Positions 1-10,796 of a DNA stretch of 64,000 nucleotides are shown here, one piece after another. The notes beneath the pieces are model-generated. The model saw nothing but the letters and a program-made list of their open reading frames with translations, ran no database searches and was not told where the DNA came from. Position 1 is the first letter of the stretch. Every line of letters begins with the position of its first letter. The DNA is from Balanoglossus misakiensis (lineage: Eukaryota; Hemichordata), in NCBI GenBank assembly GCA_040954595.2, contig CM082579.2:3286001-3350000 (forward strand), given 5' to 3'. Both the position numbers and the translations under genes were made by a program.

Positions 1-3000
1 CAACCGAAACTGGAGGGACCAGAAACCTTTGAACTGGTTCTCAGAATGCCTGTTGGTGCCGAGATTGGCCGGCCAGACAAAGCAGTCGTCACCATCAATG
101 ATTCTGTCTCTGATTGTAAGTTGTTCTTTGATTTGCCGTCAGCTTTGTGCCTTCAATATAATTGCTAACTTGACAATCTATATGTAATGGACCATTCCAA
201 GGGGTTTGAATTGTCTGCTGGGTCATACCACAACATCTAAGTATTAAATGTACATGACTTTCATTTTCAGTGCCCAGGATGTCATTCCGTGACCCCACAT
301 ACGAAGGCTTGGAAAACGACGGTAGCATCACAGCCTACATCGTCCGCACCGGTGATATCAGCCAGACATCCTCTGTGAGATGCTACACAAGACAAGGCAG
401 CGCCCAAGTCATGATGGATTATGATGAGAGACCCAACACTGATGCATCCATTGTCACTTTCCTACCAGGTAAAGTATTAAGATTATTATTATTTCATATG
501 TAGAGGATTCTGATGTAATGCTAGGAGTCTTAAATCCCAATGCCGATAACTGTGTTTTACTCCTTGTTTGAATAAGATTTTTGTCTGTTTTCCAGGTGAA
601 AAAGAAAAGCCTTGTACAGTTCTGCTGATGAATGATAATCTGCATGAACCGGACGAAGAATTCAGACTTGTCCTCGGAAACCCCGACAGTGACTCTGCAT
701 TGGCAGCTAACATTGGACCTTTGAATGAAACTTTTGTCACAATCAAAGATGATGGCGACAGTAAGTGCTATTTCCAGTGATTGAAGACCATTGCTACAAT
801 TGACTTACTATGATCTGTGGTGATGACTTTGCCAGAGCACCATCATAGCAATGTGTGTTTTGTAATCATGCTAATTTTTCCCCAACCCACAGAACCGATC
901 ATCAAGTTTGAAAAGACGACGTTCACAGTGGTGGAACCCAAGAGCGAAGACGACGTTGGAATTGTCAGGATTCCAGTCATTCGCATGGGTGACACTTCTC
1001 AGACTTCCATCGTGAGAGTCCACACCAAGGATGGATCTGCCAAGAGTGGTGTTGACTATAACCCATTCTCACAAGGTACGAGTCATTGCCAGATAGTGTG
1101 CTTGTCTGGAATACAGCCAGAAAATTCACTCACTTTTAAACCTGATGGCAGTGTTGTGCTTACTAGTATTAAAAACCGGCACTTTAGGCAATCTTTTAAA
1201 CATAAAAGAATCATCCCTCTCTTACAGAGCTTGAGTTTGGCTTCAATGTGTCTCGGCACATCATTGAAGTGGAAGTCTTGTACGACCCAGAAGGAGGTGC
1301 CAGGGAATCCTTCACAGTCCATTTGAAAATGGATGAAAATATGATTGCAGAGACTCAGGTAAGTCTCCAGACTATATCTGGTTGATCAAAGACGGATAAA
1401 CCACTATGCAGTGACAGAAGGGTTTACCCACCACAAGGTGACTTTTGAAGATTGTGAGAAACTTCAATGACAGTTTTATGTGTTTCTTTCCGCAGATGGA
1501 TAAAGCGATTGTCTACATCACAGACACCGAGAGTAACGCTGATGTCACATTCCCCTCGCTTCCCGAAGTTGTTTCGCTGATAAACTACGACAATACAGAA
1601 AACAAACCTGATGCACCAATAACTGGTTATCCCCTTGTGTGTGTTACAGTGAGTATGATGTTTTCTGAAATAGATGTTTTCTATCAACAGAATGTACATG
1701 TAGGTTAGAGTCAGTTTAATGTTATCGCATCAGCCTTAACTATTGTGAATATTATTTTGAACTTTTCCAGCCGTGTAACCCCAAGTACAGTGACTATGCC
1801 CAGACTGGATCACTGTGTTCATCACAGAACATCAACGACACATTGTCTCAGTTCAGGTGGAGAGTTTCAGCTCCAAGTTCAGCCAGCGGTGTCTCCAATC
1901 CTCTGAAAGACGTAGAAAGTGACACTTTCTTCACTTCCACCAAACAGGTGAGACAAAAAAATTGCATTCCACACTCAGTTAATATGATGCTTTGCACTCA
2001 TTTGTGTCAGTGATGGGAATGACACAGAAAATTGTTTTCCCAGCATACGAAGTGTCCTGTGCTAAATGGTCAATTTTTGTGTCCACCGCAGATTACTTTG
2101 GACAGCATTTACTTCGGACCGGGATCTCGAGTGGTGTGTGTGGCCAGAGCAGTAAACACCAATGGTGACCTGGGATTGGAGCTGGACAGTCCCGTGGTGA
2201 CCATCTCGTCCAATCAGGGACTGTGCCCACCGAGAGTGGAAGGGGCTGTAGGAGCCGAACCATTCACTGCCAAACTACAGTACACAGGTCCAAATGACCC
2301 AGAACATCCCAACCTCATCCAAGTGACAGTCAGCTTACCCCATACTGGTAAGTCTACAGTGTTGATCAATTACAAAATATTTTTGAAGCCCCTATATATA
2401 TCAATACTAAAGAAGGCATTCTAACATTTTTGAGTCTGAAATTACTCTGGAATTGTAAGGATTTCGCTGTTTCTCCCAACAGACGGTATGTTGCCGGTCA
2501 TCTCCACACGACAGCTGTCCAACTTTGAGCTGACGCTGAGCAAAGACGGTTCAAGAGTGGGCATCCACCGATGCTCCAACTTGCTGGACTTCAGCGAGGT
2601 CAACACTCGCTTTGGCTTTATCAGCCAAGAGACCAAGAACCCCAATGTGGTCGGGGAGGTGGAACCCTACCAGTTCAACTCGGACCTGCGTGGGGAGAAG
2701 ACACTGCGCTTCTACCGCAATCTGGATCTGGAGGCTTGTCTTTGGGAGTTCAGTGGTTTCTACGATATGTCCGAATTGCTCACCGACTGCGGTGGTAACA
2801 TCGGTACTGACGGCCAGGTGCGTGTTACCATACATCTTGTGTTTGACCCCTTGAACTGTGATATCTTGTCTAAACCAAACCCTCTACTATGGTGAAATAT
2901 CTCTACAAGTAGAAAATATCTAGGTTTCCTATTCAAGTAGCATTTGCTTAGGATAGAGTTCTCTATCATCATTTACAATTTTGGAATGAATATTTTATTT

Positions 3001-5794
3001 TGTATTCCAGGTATTGGATTTGATTCAATCTTACGTGACAGTACGAGTTCCACTTTACGTCTCCTATATTTTCCACTCGCCCGTGGCTGTTGGGGGCTGG
3101 CAACATTTCGACCTCAACTCGCAGCTGAGACTTACATTTGTGTACGACACTGCCATTCTGTGGGAGAATGGTATTGGAACGCCACCAGACGCCACTCTGC
3201 AAGGTAGGCTTTTGTTTTGTACATACCGGTACATCTACTGTAATTTGTAGTAATACAAAGCTGGACATTATTGCTCAGATGTCCCAGATTCAATAGAACA
3301 CAAGCAGTATCTCATGAATTATTTTTGCTTGTTTCCCAGGTTTCTTGTATCCAACCAGTATGCGCATCAATGAGGATGGTAGACTGGTTGTCAATTTCAG
3401 AACAGAAGCACGATTCCGGGGACAGTTTGTACTAGACCATCCAGGTAATAAGGCATTTCCCGTCACCACAAAATGACTGCTGTTTTCAACCTTATTTACA
3501 CTGATATAAATTATGAAACAACTGCATTGTATATGTATGATATACATATCCCATCAAGTCTTCAAGACAGCCAACAGAAGCCATAGATCCAATGCCTTAC
3601 AGACAATTTTATAACATGTCCCAAATACCCACTAACGTACGATGTTGATCATTCTGTATCTTGACAGGCACAGCACTGACTGCAATGGTGATGTCACCAG
3701 ACAACAGTGACCTGACATTCACCTTGGAACTGATCAGGTCAGACCCCACATACGCACAACCAGAACAGACATGGCAGTTTGTATCAGACTATGCTGTAAG
3801 TGTCAACTTCTTGATTTATCATTTCATGTTTTATACCTTAATTGTGAGTTGGGTGAATTTGAGAATGGTCTTGTGTCTGCCGAAACTAGTCCACTTGTAA
3901 TGTCCATTCTGTGAAGCAGTCCTTCTAGCAATTCAAGTGAGAAAATTCCACAAATTATAATTCATAGTTGAAGTAAGATCCTGAATTTTCTTTCAGGTAA
4001 GGGATTACAGTGGTGACTACATCATCAAACTGATCCCATGTACCACAGCCAACGACATCGAGTACTCTTTACCCATTGTATGCAACCCCCGAGATCCCAT
4101 CACCTTCGAGATGCCCATCCGATTCCAACAAGTCAGTGATCCGGTACCGGCTCAGTTCAGTCTGGACACCCAATTCCATCTGCTTTCCAAGAAGGATCTG
4201 TGGTTGTCCGATGGTTCCATGGGTTTCGGCGAAGGAAGCGATACTGCATATGGGAAAGGTGAGGATGGATATCCTGTCTGTATCTGTATGTCTGTACATG
4301 TATGTGGTATATGTACGTATGTACGTACGTACTACGTATGGATGAACTTCCAACAATAACACAAATTTCTTTTCTGTCACCAATGTCAGGTGATACAATC
4401 TACGGCCGCGTTATGGTGGACCCAGTACAGAACCTTGGTGACTCTTTCTATGTCAGTGTGGAGAAAGTGTTCCTGTGTACCGGCTTGGATGGATACGTTC
4501 CAAAATACGATCCGGAAAATCAAGAATATGGCTGCATTGCAGACACACCCACCTTGCTGTATAACTTCAAGATCTTGGTAAGTTCATGAAGAACAGTGGA
4601 GACTTTTTAGTTGCAGTTTCTGATGCCAACATCTTTATTTTTGTTGATTGATTGAAGTTTGAGGAATTTCTTGTAGCAGGCATGTCACTTGGAACCAGAT
4701 ACCTTATTTATTGTTCTTCCAAACAATTCCATCATGTGGTTGATCACTGACCATGGTTGTTTTTTACAGTAAGACCTTTTTTTGTTAGGAATATTTTTCC
4801 AGTGTGATCTATCCAGGAATGACTTCATGTTGACTTTTGATTTTTGCAGGACAAAGGTGCCCCCAACACGGTGACTACTGAATTCAGCAGCGTTCCATTC
4901 GAAGCCATTTTGGCTGTGGATGATCCAGAAGCTTTGCCTTTGGTGCAGCAGTCTGGTGCTGATGGATTTAGGATGAGCTGTGATCCACTCTTTGAGGTAA
5001 GGCCCCGGTCATCCGCAATGGTGCACTGTGTACTGGCACATTACAGCTTGTGTTTATGCATATCTCACATGCAGGGCAATTAGGCTTATCCGTCATCGGT
5101 TCAAAAAAAAGCATGGAAAAATTTCCAAAAGTGAAGGGCACAGACTCTTGAAGTGATCCCATCAGAATTGGGTCACAAATTTTTTTAAATACTTGAAAAA
5201 TAAACCAGAATTGTTTTCCAGATTTGCGTTGCTATAATGATCAAGTGAAATGACCCCTGTAAACAATCGATTCATTCTCGTTTCCAGGTTTCAGCCGGCC
5301 GTCAGTGGTACCTGCATTCAATATACACAGTGAGGTCTGCAGACAATGCCAACAGAGGCATTGGCAAGAGAAGCATCGAGATGCACAGTCTCGTAGAAGC
5401 ACACCCGCAGCACGCCCTGCAGCAGCGCAAGAGGCGCGAAATTGAAGACGCAGAAGACATGGGCGTCGACGGCAAAGGCACGAACATGCACCGAATCCGT
5501 CTCAACTACACCAGCGACCTGCAGACCAACGACCTGATCCCCAACGCGGGCAACTTCGAGGTCGGCCAAAACGATTCCAAGAAAACAATACCCGTGATTC
5601 CCATCGTGGCCGTGATCGTCGCCCTGTTGCTGGTCATCATCATCGTTGTACTCTTTGTCGTTCTCCGGCGACGTAGGCGCGCCCACAAAGATGCGTACAC
5701 GCCCAGCAAACCTGTGACGAAGGTCGCCACCAATGGCCACATGAAGGTCGTGGACGCCACGCGGTATCAAAGTAATGATAACACAGAAGTTTAA
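1..5794 (+). CDS. FREM2: FRAS1-related extracellular matrix protein 2-like (FREM2/ECM3), C-terminal half, 5' partial
   Basis: Basement-membrane matrix protein of the FRAS1/FREM family. Sixteen exons join in phase: 1-115, 271-468, 596-760, 893-1075, 1228-1358, 1496-1648, 1771-1947, 2092-2347, 2483-2817, 3011-3203, 3340-3444, 3668-3795, 3997-4258, 4390-4577, 4850-4996, 5288-5794 (1,080 residues). The first five exons encode the end of one Calx-beta domain and two further ones (motifs such as GDISQTS and GSAKSGVDY). Then comes the long conserved FRAS/FREM C-terminal region ([23 protein letters not shown]). The last exon has a basic RKRR site, a single transmembrane helix ([20 protein letters not shown]), a five-arginine stop-transfer run and a short cytoplasmic tail ending TEV, a class I PDZ ligand. 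In vertebrates FRAS1/FREM2 tails bind GRIP1. The CSPG repeats expected upstream lie outside the window. FRAS1 is the main alternative name; the sea urchin relative is ECM3. Confidence 0.9.
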
Positions 5795-6036
5795 CTTCTC
5801 GCTCACAAAGGTGCTCATCTGAAATTTTTATCTTTTATAAAAAAAAAACTTTCTATATAATAAGTATTTTTAAAAGCCGAAAAAAATTCTTTTTGTGTAT
5901 GTGCATAGCATTTACTTTTTTCCACTTCTGAAACCACGTGCTCACGACAAGCAGTGTCTGTTTCGACACTGTTGAGTAACATTTAGCCCTTTGGCTTGGA
6001 CGGGGGAAGTCAGGTATCATTTAGCTAGCGGTGTGT

Positions 6037-6042
6037 AATAAA
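6037..6042 (+). terminator. Candidate poly(A) signal of the FREM2-like gene
   Basis: AATAAA lies 243 nt after the FREM2-like stop codon in an A/T-rich 3' UTR. It is the first canonical hexamer downstream. A second AATAAA near 6246 could be an alternative. Confidence 0.45.
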
Positions 6043-6771
6043 GGTTATACAACTGTAGAAAAAACTGTACAGTGTTAAAGAAGCGTCAACCACTTCAAAG
6101 AGTGCTTCCACCGAATATCAACAAAAGCTAAAAAATTGTTCAAAGATCGATAGTTTCGTCTCATCGAGAATCACATGAACAAACACCAACACCTGCCTTC
6201 GATCATTTACAAGGCACCATTATAGAATAGAAGAGGAAGTTTACTTCAAATAAACCTCCGAACGTTGTTGTCAAAAGAAACTTGCCTCTGCATGTCATGC
6301 TCGTTTGAAACCTGTGTGAAGTTTTCACCAGCAAAGATTATGTCAAATCTTTTTTTTAAAAATGAAATACCAGTGTATAAGAAAATAAGAAATGTATACA
6401 TACAAAAAAAGAATTATTCTTGATTGCTATTGGGCTGAGATAGACTGTCAGAGATGTGACTACGTTCTGACCAAATGTTCTTCAACGAATGTAGATGTAT
6501 TTCTTGTTGTTGGATTTAGGGCGGTAATTTAGTCTGGCCACACCGGCTGTGGTGTTTAAGACTTGCGATCCAGAGTGTGTACACTATTCCATGGATCTGA
6601 TAGCAAACCCGAAGCGTGGAATATCGATAAAATCTGTACCTGCTAAATGTCCATGAGGAACGAGGACATTTAGCGTAGAACGCCTCCAATCTCTGGTCAC
6701 AGCTCATGAATATGTATAATATCAACAGAGCTCCTGAGGTAGGTTGCACGTAGCATGTTACGTGCCTACAG

Positions 6772-6785
6772 GTTTCCATGGAAAC
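6772..6785. promoter_or_regulatory. Perfect 14-bp palindrome matching the RFX X-box
   Basis: GTTTCCATGGAAAC is a perfect palindrome and fits the RFX X-box consensus RYYNYYN(1-3)RRNRAC. It lies about 1 kb after the FREM2-like stop, not next to a recognised promoter, so function is only a possibility. Confidence 0.3.
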
Positions 6786-8730
6786 AGACCTCCACGTGAA
6801 CACCACAGCTGGGCCAGTCTAGGCAGTGATGTACTACAGAATTTGTACCTTTTGCCACTTACCAAGTCCTTCATAGTGCTCCATACAGCGCAGTTATTTA
6901 TTATGAGATTCAGTTATTTTGTGTATTTTTTAAGTCAATAATTCCTGTGGCTTATTTTGAGAACGTTTCTTTTTGTTATTATTGTTATTATTATTATTAT
7001 TAACTAGTTTACATATTTGGAAATCTACAAAAAATAGCTCTTTTAAAAACTTTTTTTTATTGTGACCATTAATGTCACCTTCATTACCTTTCGGTTGGAG
7101 TACATATTACAAAACAGTCTCTTTTTGTCATTTTTACAACAAATTCTATTCATTATTTTAATACCTATATCGATTTACTGCAGTGCTGTCATATTTTTTG
7201 GTGCCAGATTGCAAGTGCAATTGTGTTGCAAGCATTTTTACACTGGCCACGCAGCATCCAGTGCACATTTCAAATGGCTGCTACAAGGTCAAAGGTCAAC
7301 ATCCTGGTAGGTAGAGAGTGAGGACTGATGGGATAGTTCATCAATGAGCAAATTGTAGTACATTGTATTTGTCAATTATGTCCAGTGATAGATGGAAGTA
7401 TGTGTGCTCCCATGTAGGTTGTCGTAATCATTCCAGTTGTTCAAGTGTTGATTAGCAAATTACCAGGATGTGTGACCTTTGCCCCCAAACGATTTTAAGG
7501 TGCTTTAAACTGAATTCCATTTATTTTGTCCAATAATCTATGCATTTTCAAAGAGGAAATTTTTTTTGCAAACTAACAAAAATATTCATTTATTTCTTCT
7601 AACAAAAAAGCTCACTGCAGATTTTTACATGGGTAGTGTTTGCTTTAGATCTTAGATTTTCAACAAACAAATGGTGCATGGATAAGAGGCTTTTATCCTC
7701 ATAACTTTCAAAGAGACGGAGAAATAAAACTTACACATTACTGGAAAAAATATCCAAGTTTTACAAGAAACAGGTAATGATGGTATGGATAAATTTGCAT
7801 ACAGCGTAGGTATATAGGTATTCTTACTAAACGGGGAAAATGTGACGCAAGTTGGTGAATGTTTGTTTATCCAACAATTGATGTTATTGTTACTCTAGAC
7901 AACCATAAGATTCACCCTCTTAATCATGAAAAGTGGGAAATTATTATCTCGGTTTCGACAGAGTTGTACGCTGTGATGTGAGGATGAATGCCTTGGTAAT
8001 CGTGAAATGCGGTTATCTTGGAATCATTAGCATCAAGGTGTATATCAATGGGATCCCGAGGAACACATCTTGAGGTTTTAAACATATTGGTGTCTTTTTC
8101 TTTAAAGCTGTCACTATAGTAATTATGTGTTGGAAAAAATAAAGATGTCAACCCTATGTCAGTGTGTGTGTTTTCGTTATTTATGTTTTTTGTTTTTTTT
8201 TTAAATTTTTAAATCCACTGAAAGACTTATTAAACAGCTAGACTGGCCAGTATTGACGCCAAAATGTCAAAATTCGAGTGACTATTTTACCGGCTACCAA
8301 CTCTTGACTACATCTCTGGTCAAACTATTTACCCGGTCTTTCCAGGACCGGGTTGACTTGGCATTGTGTCTGGAATTACTTGGTGTCATTGAATTCAGTG
8401 TGGTCAAAAAATCGGGGATCATTTTACCCGTGTCCAGTCTCCGCGACTACAATGTAAACGACCCGTGATTTTCATTTGTCGAGTTTGTCATGAGCGTTGC
8501 TAGTAGAGATATAGATGTATCCAAATATATTATGACTCAAAGACCTCCATTGTATGTCAAGGTCTCTCAAGACACCTGCTTTTCTGTTTGACGTACAGAT
8601 AGGATGTCCAGGTGTTCAACAAGTGTCGTGGCCCCCCCGAGGGTAATCTTTCTTCCAAATACAGGCTTACACAATCCACCATGTATTAAAACTGTCAACG
8701 GCTTAAACACCTGTTTTATTCCTAATCACA

Positions 8731-8736
<6 letters not shown>

Positions 8737-8800
<64 letters not shown>
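8737..8800. repeat. (CT)n dinucleotide microsatellite
   Basis: Thirty-two uninterrupted CT units in intergenic DNA. The open frame of leucine and serine codons across it is a by-product of the repeat. Confidence 0.97.
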
Positions 8801-8802
<2 letters not shown>

Positions 8803-10174
8803 GTGCGCCTAGCCTTCTATGCTGGACTCAAAGGTGAAGTCCTTACAAACTAGTTTGGTTGAAGTGAAGTCAGAGGGGTTGTGAAGGAATAATCTTCTCC
8901 AACACGTGCCTCAAAATGTTCCGTGACCCACTCGAGATACATACATTGCCGCAATAGTGACTTTATTGGGGTTTCGTTCACGTCATTTTTAAAACCCTTT
9001 TTGCTGTGTTTTTCTCTTAAGATTTGTTTACTTCAATCTACTATCGTTTAATATAATGTGTATAGCAATCGTTGCTCGTATCGAAAGTTTTAAATATATA
9101 TATTTAGCGTTGAAAACAATCAATTTTTTCCGATGTTTTGATTGGATTTCGAAACAAAATGGTGACGTACAGAAATCATTAAGTAAAGTGCGGTAATAGG
9201 TATTTCCAATGCTCTTGGGTACAATATTTCATCCATTGACTTTGGCGAGCTTAGTTAAGATCATTTTGAGGGACTATTCATGAATTGCGATGTATAAGTA
9301 TTCGTGTTTTTTTGCGATAAAAGCACAAAAAATGATCCATCGGTCGATCGATTGTGTTTGGAGACACTAACTTTTCGACCCTATTTTCGTGCCTTTTTGT
9401 GTTCACTCGGGGTTGTTATTTTTATTTTTCGGATAAAATTCGGCAATAAAACTCTTATTATTCCAAAACGTACAACCCATTACAACCGTTGAGGGCGCAC
9501 AAGTCGATGAGAGGGGAGGTAGTAAAGTCAGCATATAGTAGGAGCTTCAGGCGGAAGGAGGAGTTTCTAGCTGTTTAAGTGCAATTCTACAAATTATCGG
9601 TCAAAGGTAATTGTCATGAATCCAACCCTGAGAAATGTATGATTGTTCATTCTCTCCCAATGTCGACGTCTTACATTCTGTAAGACCACGGCTTTTGGAT
9701 TCGGCGATGATGCGAAATCCCTGTCAGAGCTGCAGCTGTGAGTGTGACCCTGAAAGAACGATTTCACAGAATCGTGGTAAATAAGCGAATCCAAATTTTG
9801 CCCGTGGTAGTAGTATTGATATTATTAAAGTTCGCTGGGGTGCAGGAAATAGTGTCGAATGAACGACCACACCATTCTGAACGGTGAGAATCTGAATGGA
9901 GGTTGTGGTTGGGGAGACATGTCACAGCATGCAAAGAGGAGTCACAACGCCATTGTTTAATAAGTCACAGGAAAAGGGCCGATGGAGGGGCGTTTCTTCA
10001 TATTACTGTGTCACAGTGATGGAGGGAACGTAGGCACAGTAATTGAAGAAATGCATGTACATTACATATATGTGCAGCAGCTACGTGCCAAGATTCCATG
10101 GCAACAGGGTGAAAATACATGAAATGGTCGACAGTGACACCCATGTTTGACAGTTGGGTTGCTATATATAGTAT

Positions 10175-10360
10175 ACACATGATGACTGACAATGAGGGCA
10201 ACAGTGTATTTTGATGACCGAGGGCGCTGCTAGTCACAACTAAAACAGTCTTGTTTTCCCGAGGGCATAGCCCGAGGGAAAACAGACTGTTTTGGTGTGG
10301 CTGCCAGTCCCGAGGTCATCAAAAATACACTGTTGCCCGAATATGTCAGTCATCATGTGT
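10175..10360. mobile_element. Foldback / MITE-like inverted repeat, about 186 bp
   Basis: The two halves are imperfect inverted copies. The left starts acacatgatgactgac and the right ends gtcagtcatcatgtgt. Inner matching segments include gcaacagtgtattttgatga against tcatcaaaaatacactgttg, and a centre of gttttcccgagggc against cccgagggaaaac. No coding capacity and TA-rich flanks. This is typical of a non-autonomous foldback element or a large hairpin. No target-site duplication is obvious. Confidence 0.6.
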
Positions 10361-10445
10361 TTTATAACACCCCAAACACGACACACACCACATCCAGGCA
10401 ACAGTACCAGGCAGAAACTGATCGAACTGATGCCCTAGGGAACAG

Positions 10446-10565
10446 TTCGAAATGACTAAGGTCACGTGATGGTGTATTGACGAATCACGATCGGGGGTTC
10501 GCTGCATGGTGTGTTATAATTCGAAATGACTAAGGTCACGTGACGTCGTATTGACGAATCACGTT
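10446..10565. promoter_or_regulatory. Duplicated block with two CLEAR-type E-boxes upstream of AMDHD2
   Basis: A ~45-bp block beginning TTCGAAATGACTAAGGTCAC occurs twice (about 10447-10491 and 10520-10563). Each copy contains TCACGTGA. The boxes are GTCACGTGAT at 10461-10470 and GTCACGTGAC at 10535-10544; the second equals the published TFEB/CLEAR consensus and runs into a near-CRE, TGACGTCG. They lie 336 and 262 bp before the AMDHD2 start codon. Regulatory function is inferred from motif and position only. Confidence 0.4.
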
Positions 10566-10796
10566 TACTATGGATACTCAGCACCGCTGGAATCTGGATG
10601 TTGACTACATTTATGGCCTCTTTTCTCAAACAGAATGAGAATGATCGAGTCAGCCTGCCCATTGTTAACTTGGCATTTACAGCTACTTATTTGTAGTTTA
10701 TGATTCTAAATACTAGTTACAGAGAAATTTCTCTGACAGCCTGTGCACATTGAATAAAACATGCCAATAAAATTTTCCACATAGGTCGATGATAGA

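Larger units (their letters stand above)
5795..10796. other. Intergenic stretch between FREM2-like and AMDHD2
   Basis: No convincing exon on either strand: the open frames are short and have no family resemblance or plausible splice partners. It holds the FREM2-like 3' UTR, A/T-rich sequence, a palindromic X-box-like site at 6772-6785, a CT microsatellite at 8737-8800, a small GC-rich hairpin at 8331-8353, a foldback element at 10175-10360 and a duplicated E-box block at 10446-10565 upstream of AMDHD2. Confidence 0.7.

Noticed and set aside
8331-8353. Hairpin ACCCGGTC/GACCGGGT
   Set aside because: Short stem in intergenic DNA with no following T-run or gene context; probably chance.
8604-8837. 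77-codon frame with a long Leu-Ser run
   Set aside because: Produced by the CT microsatellite.
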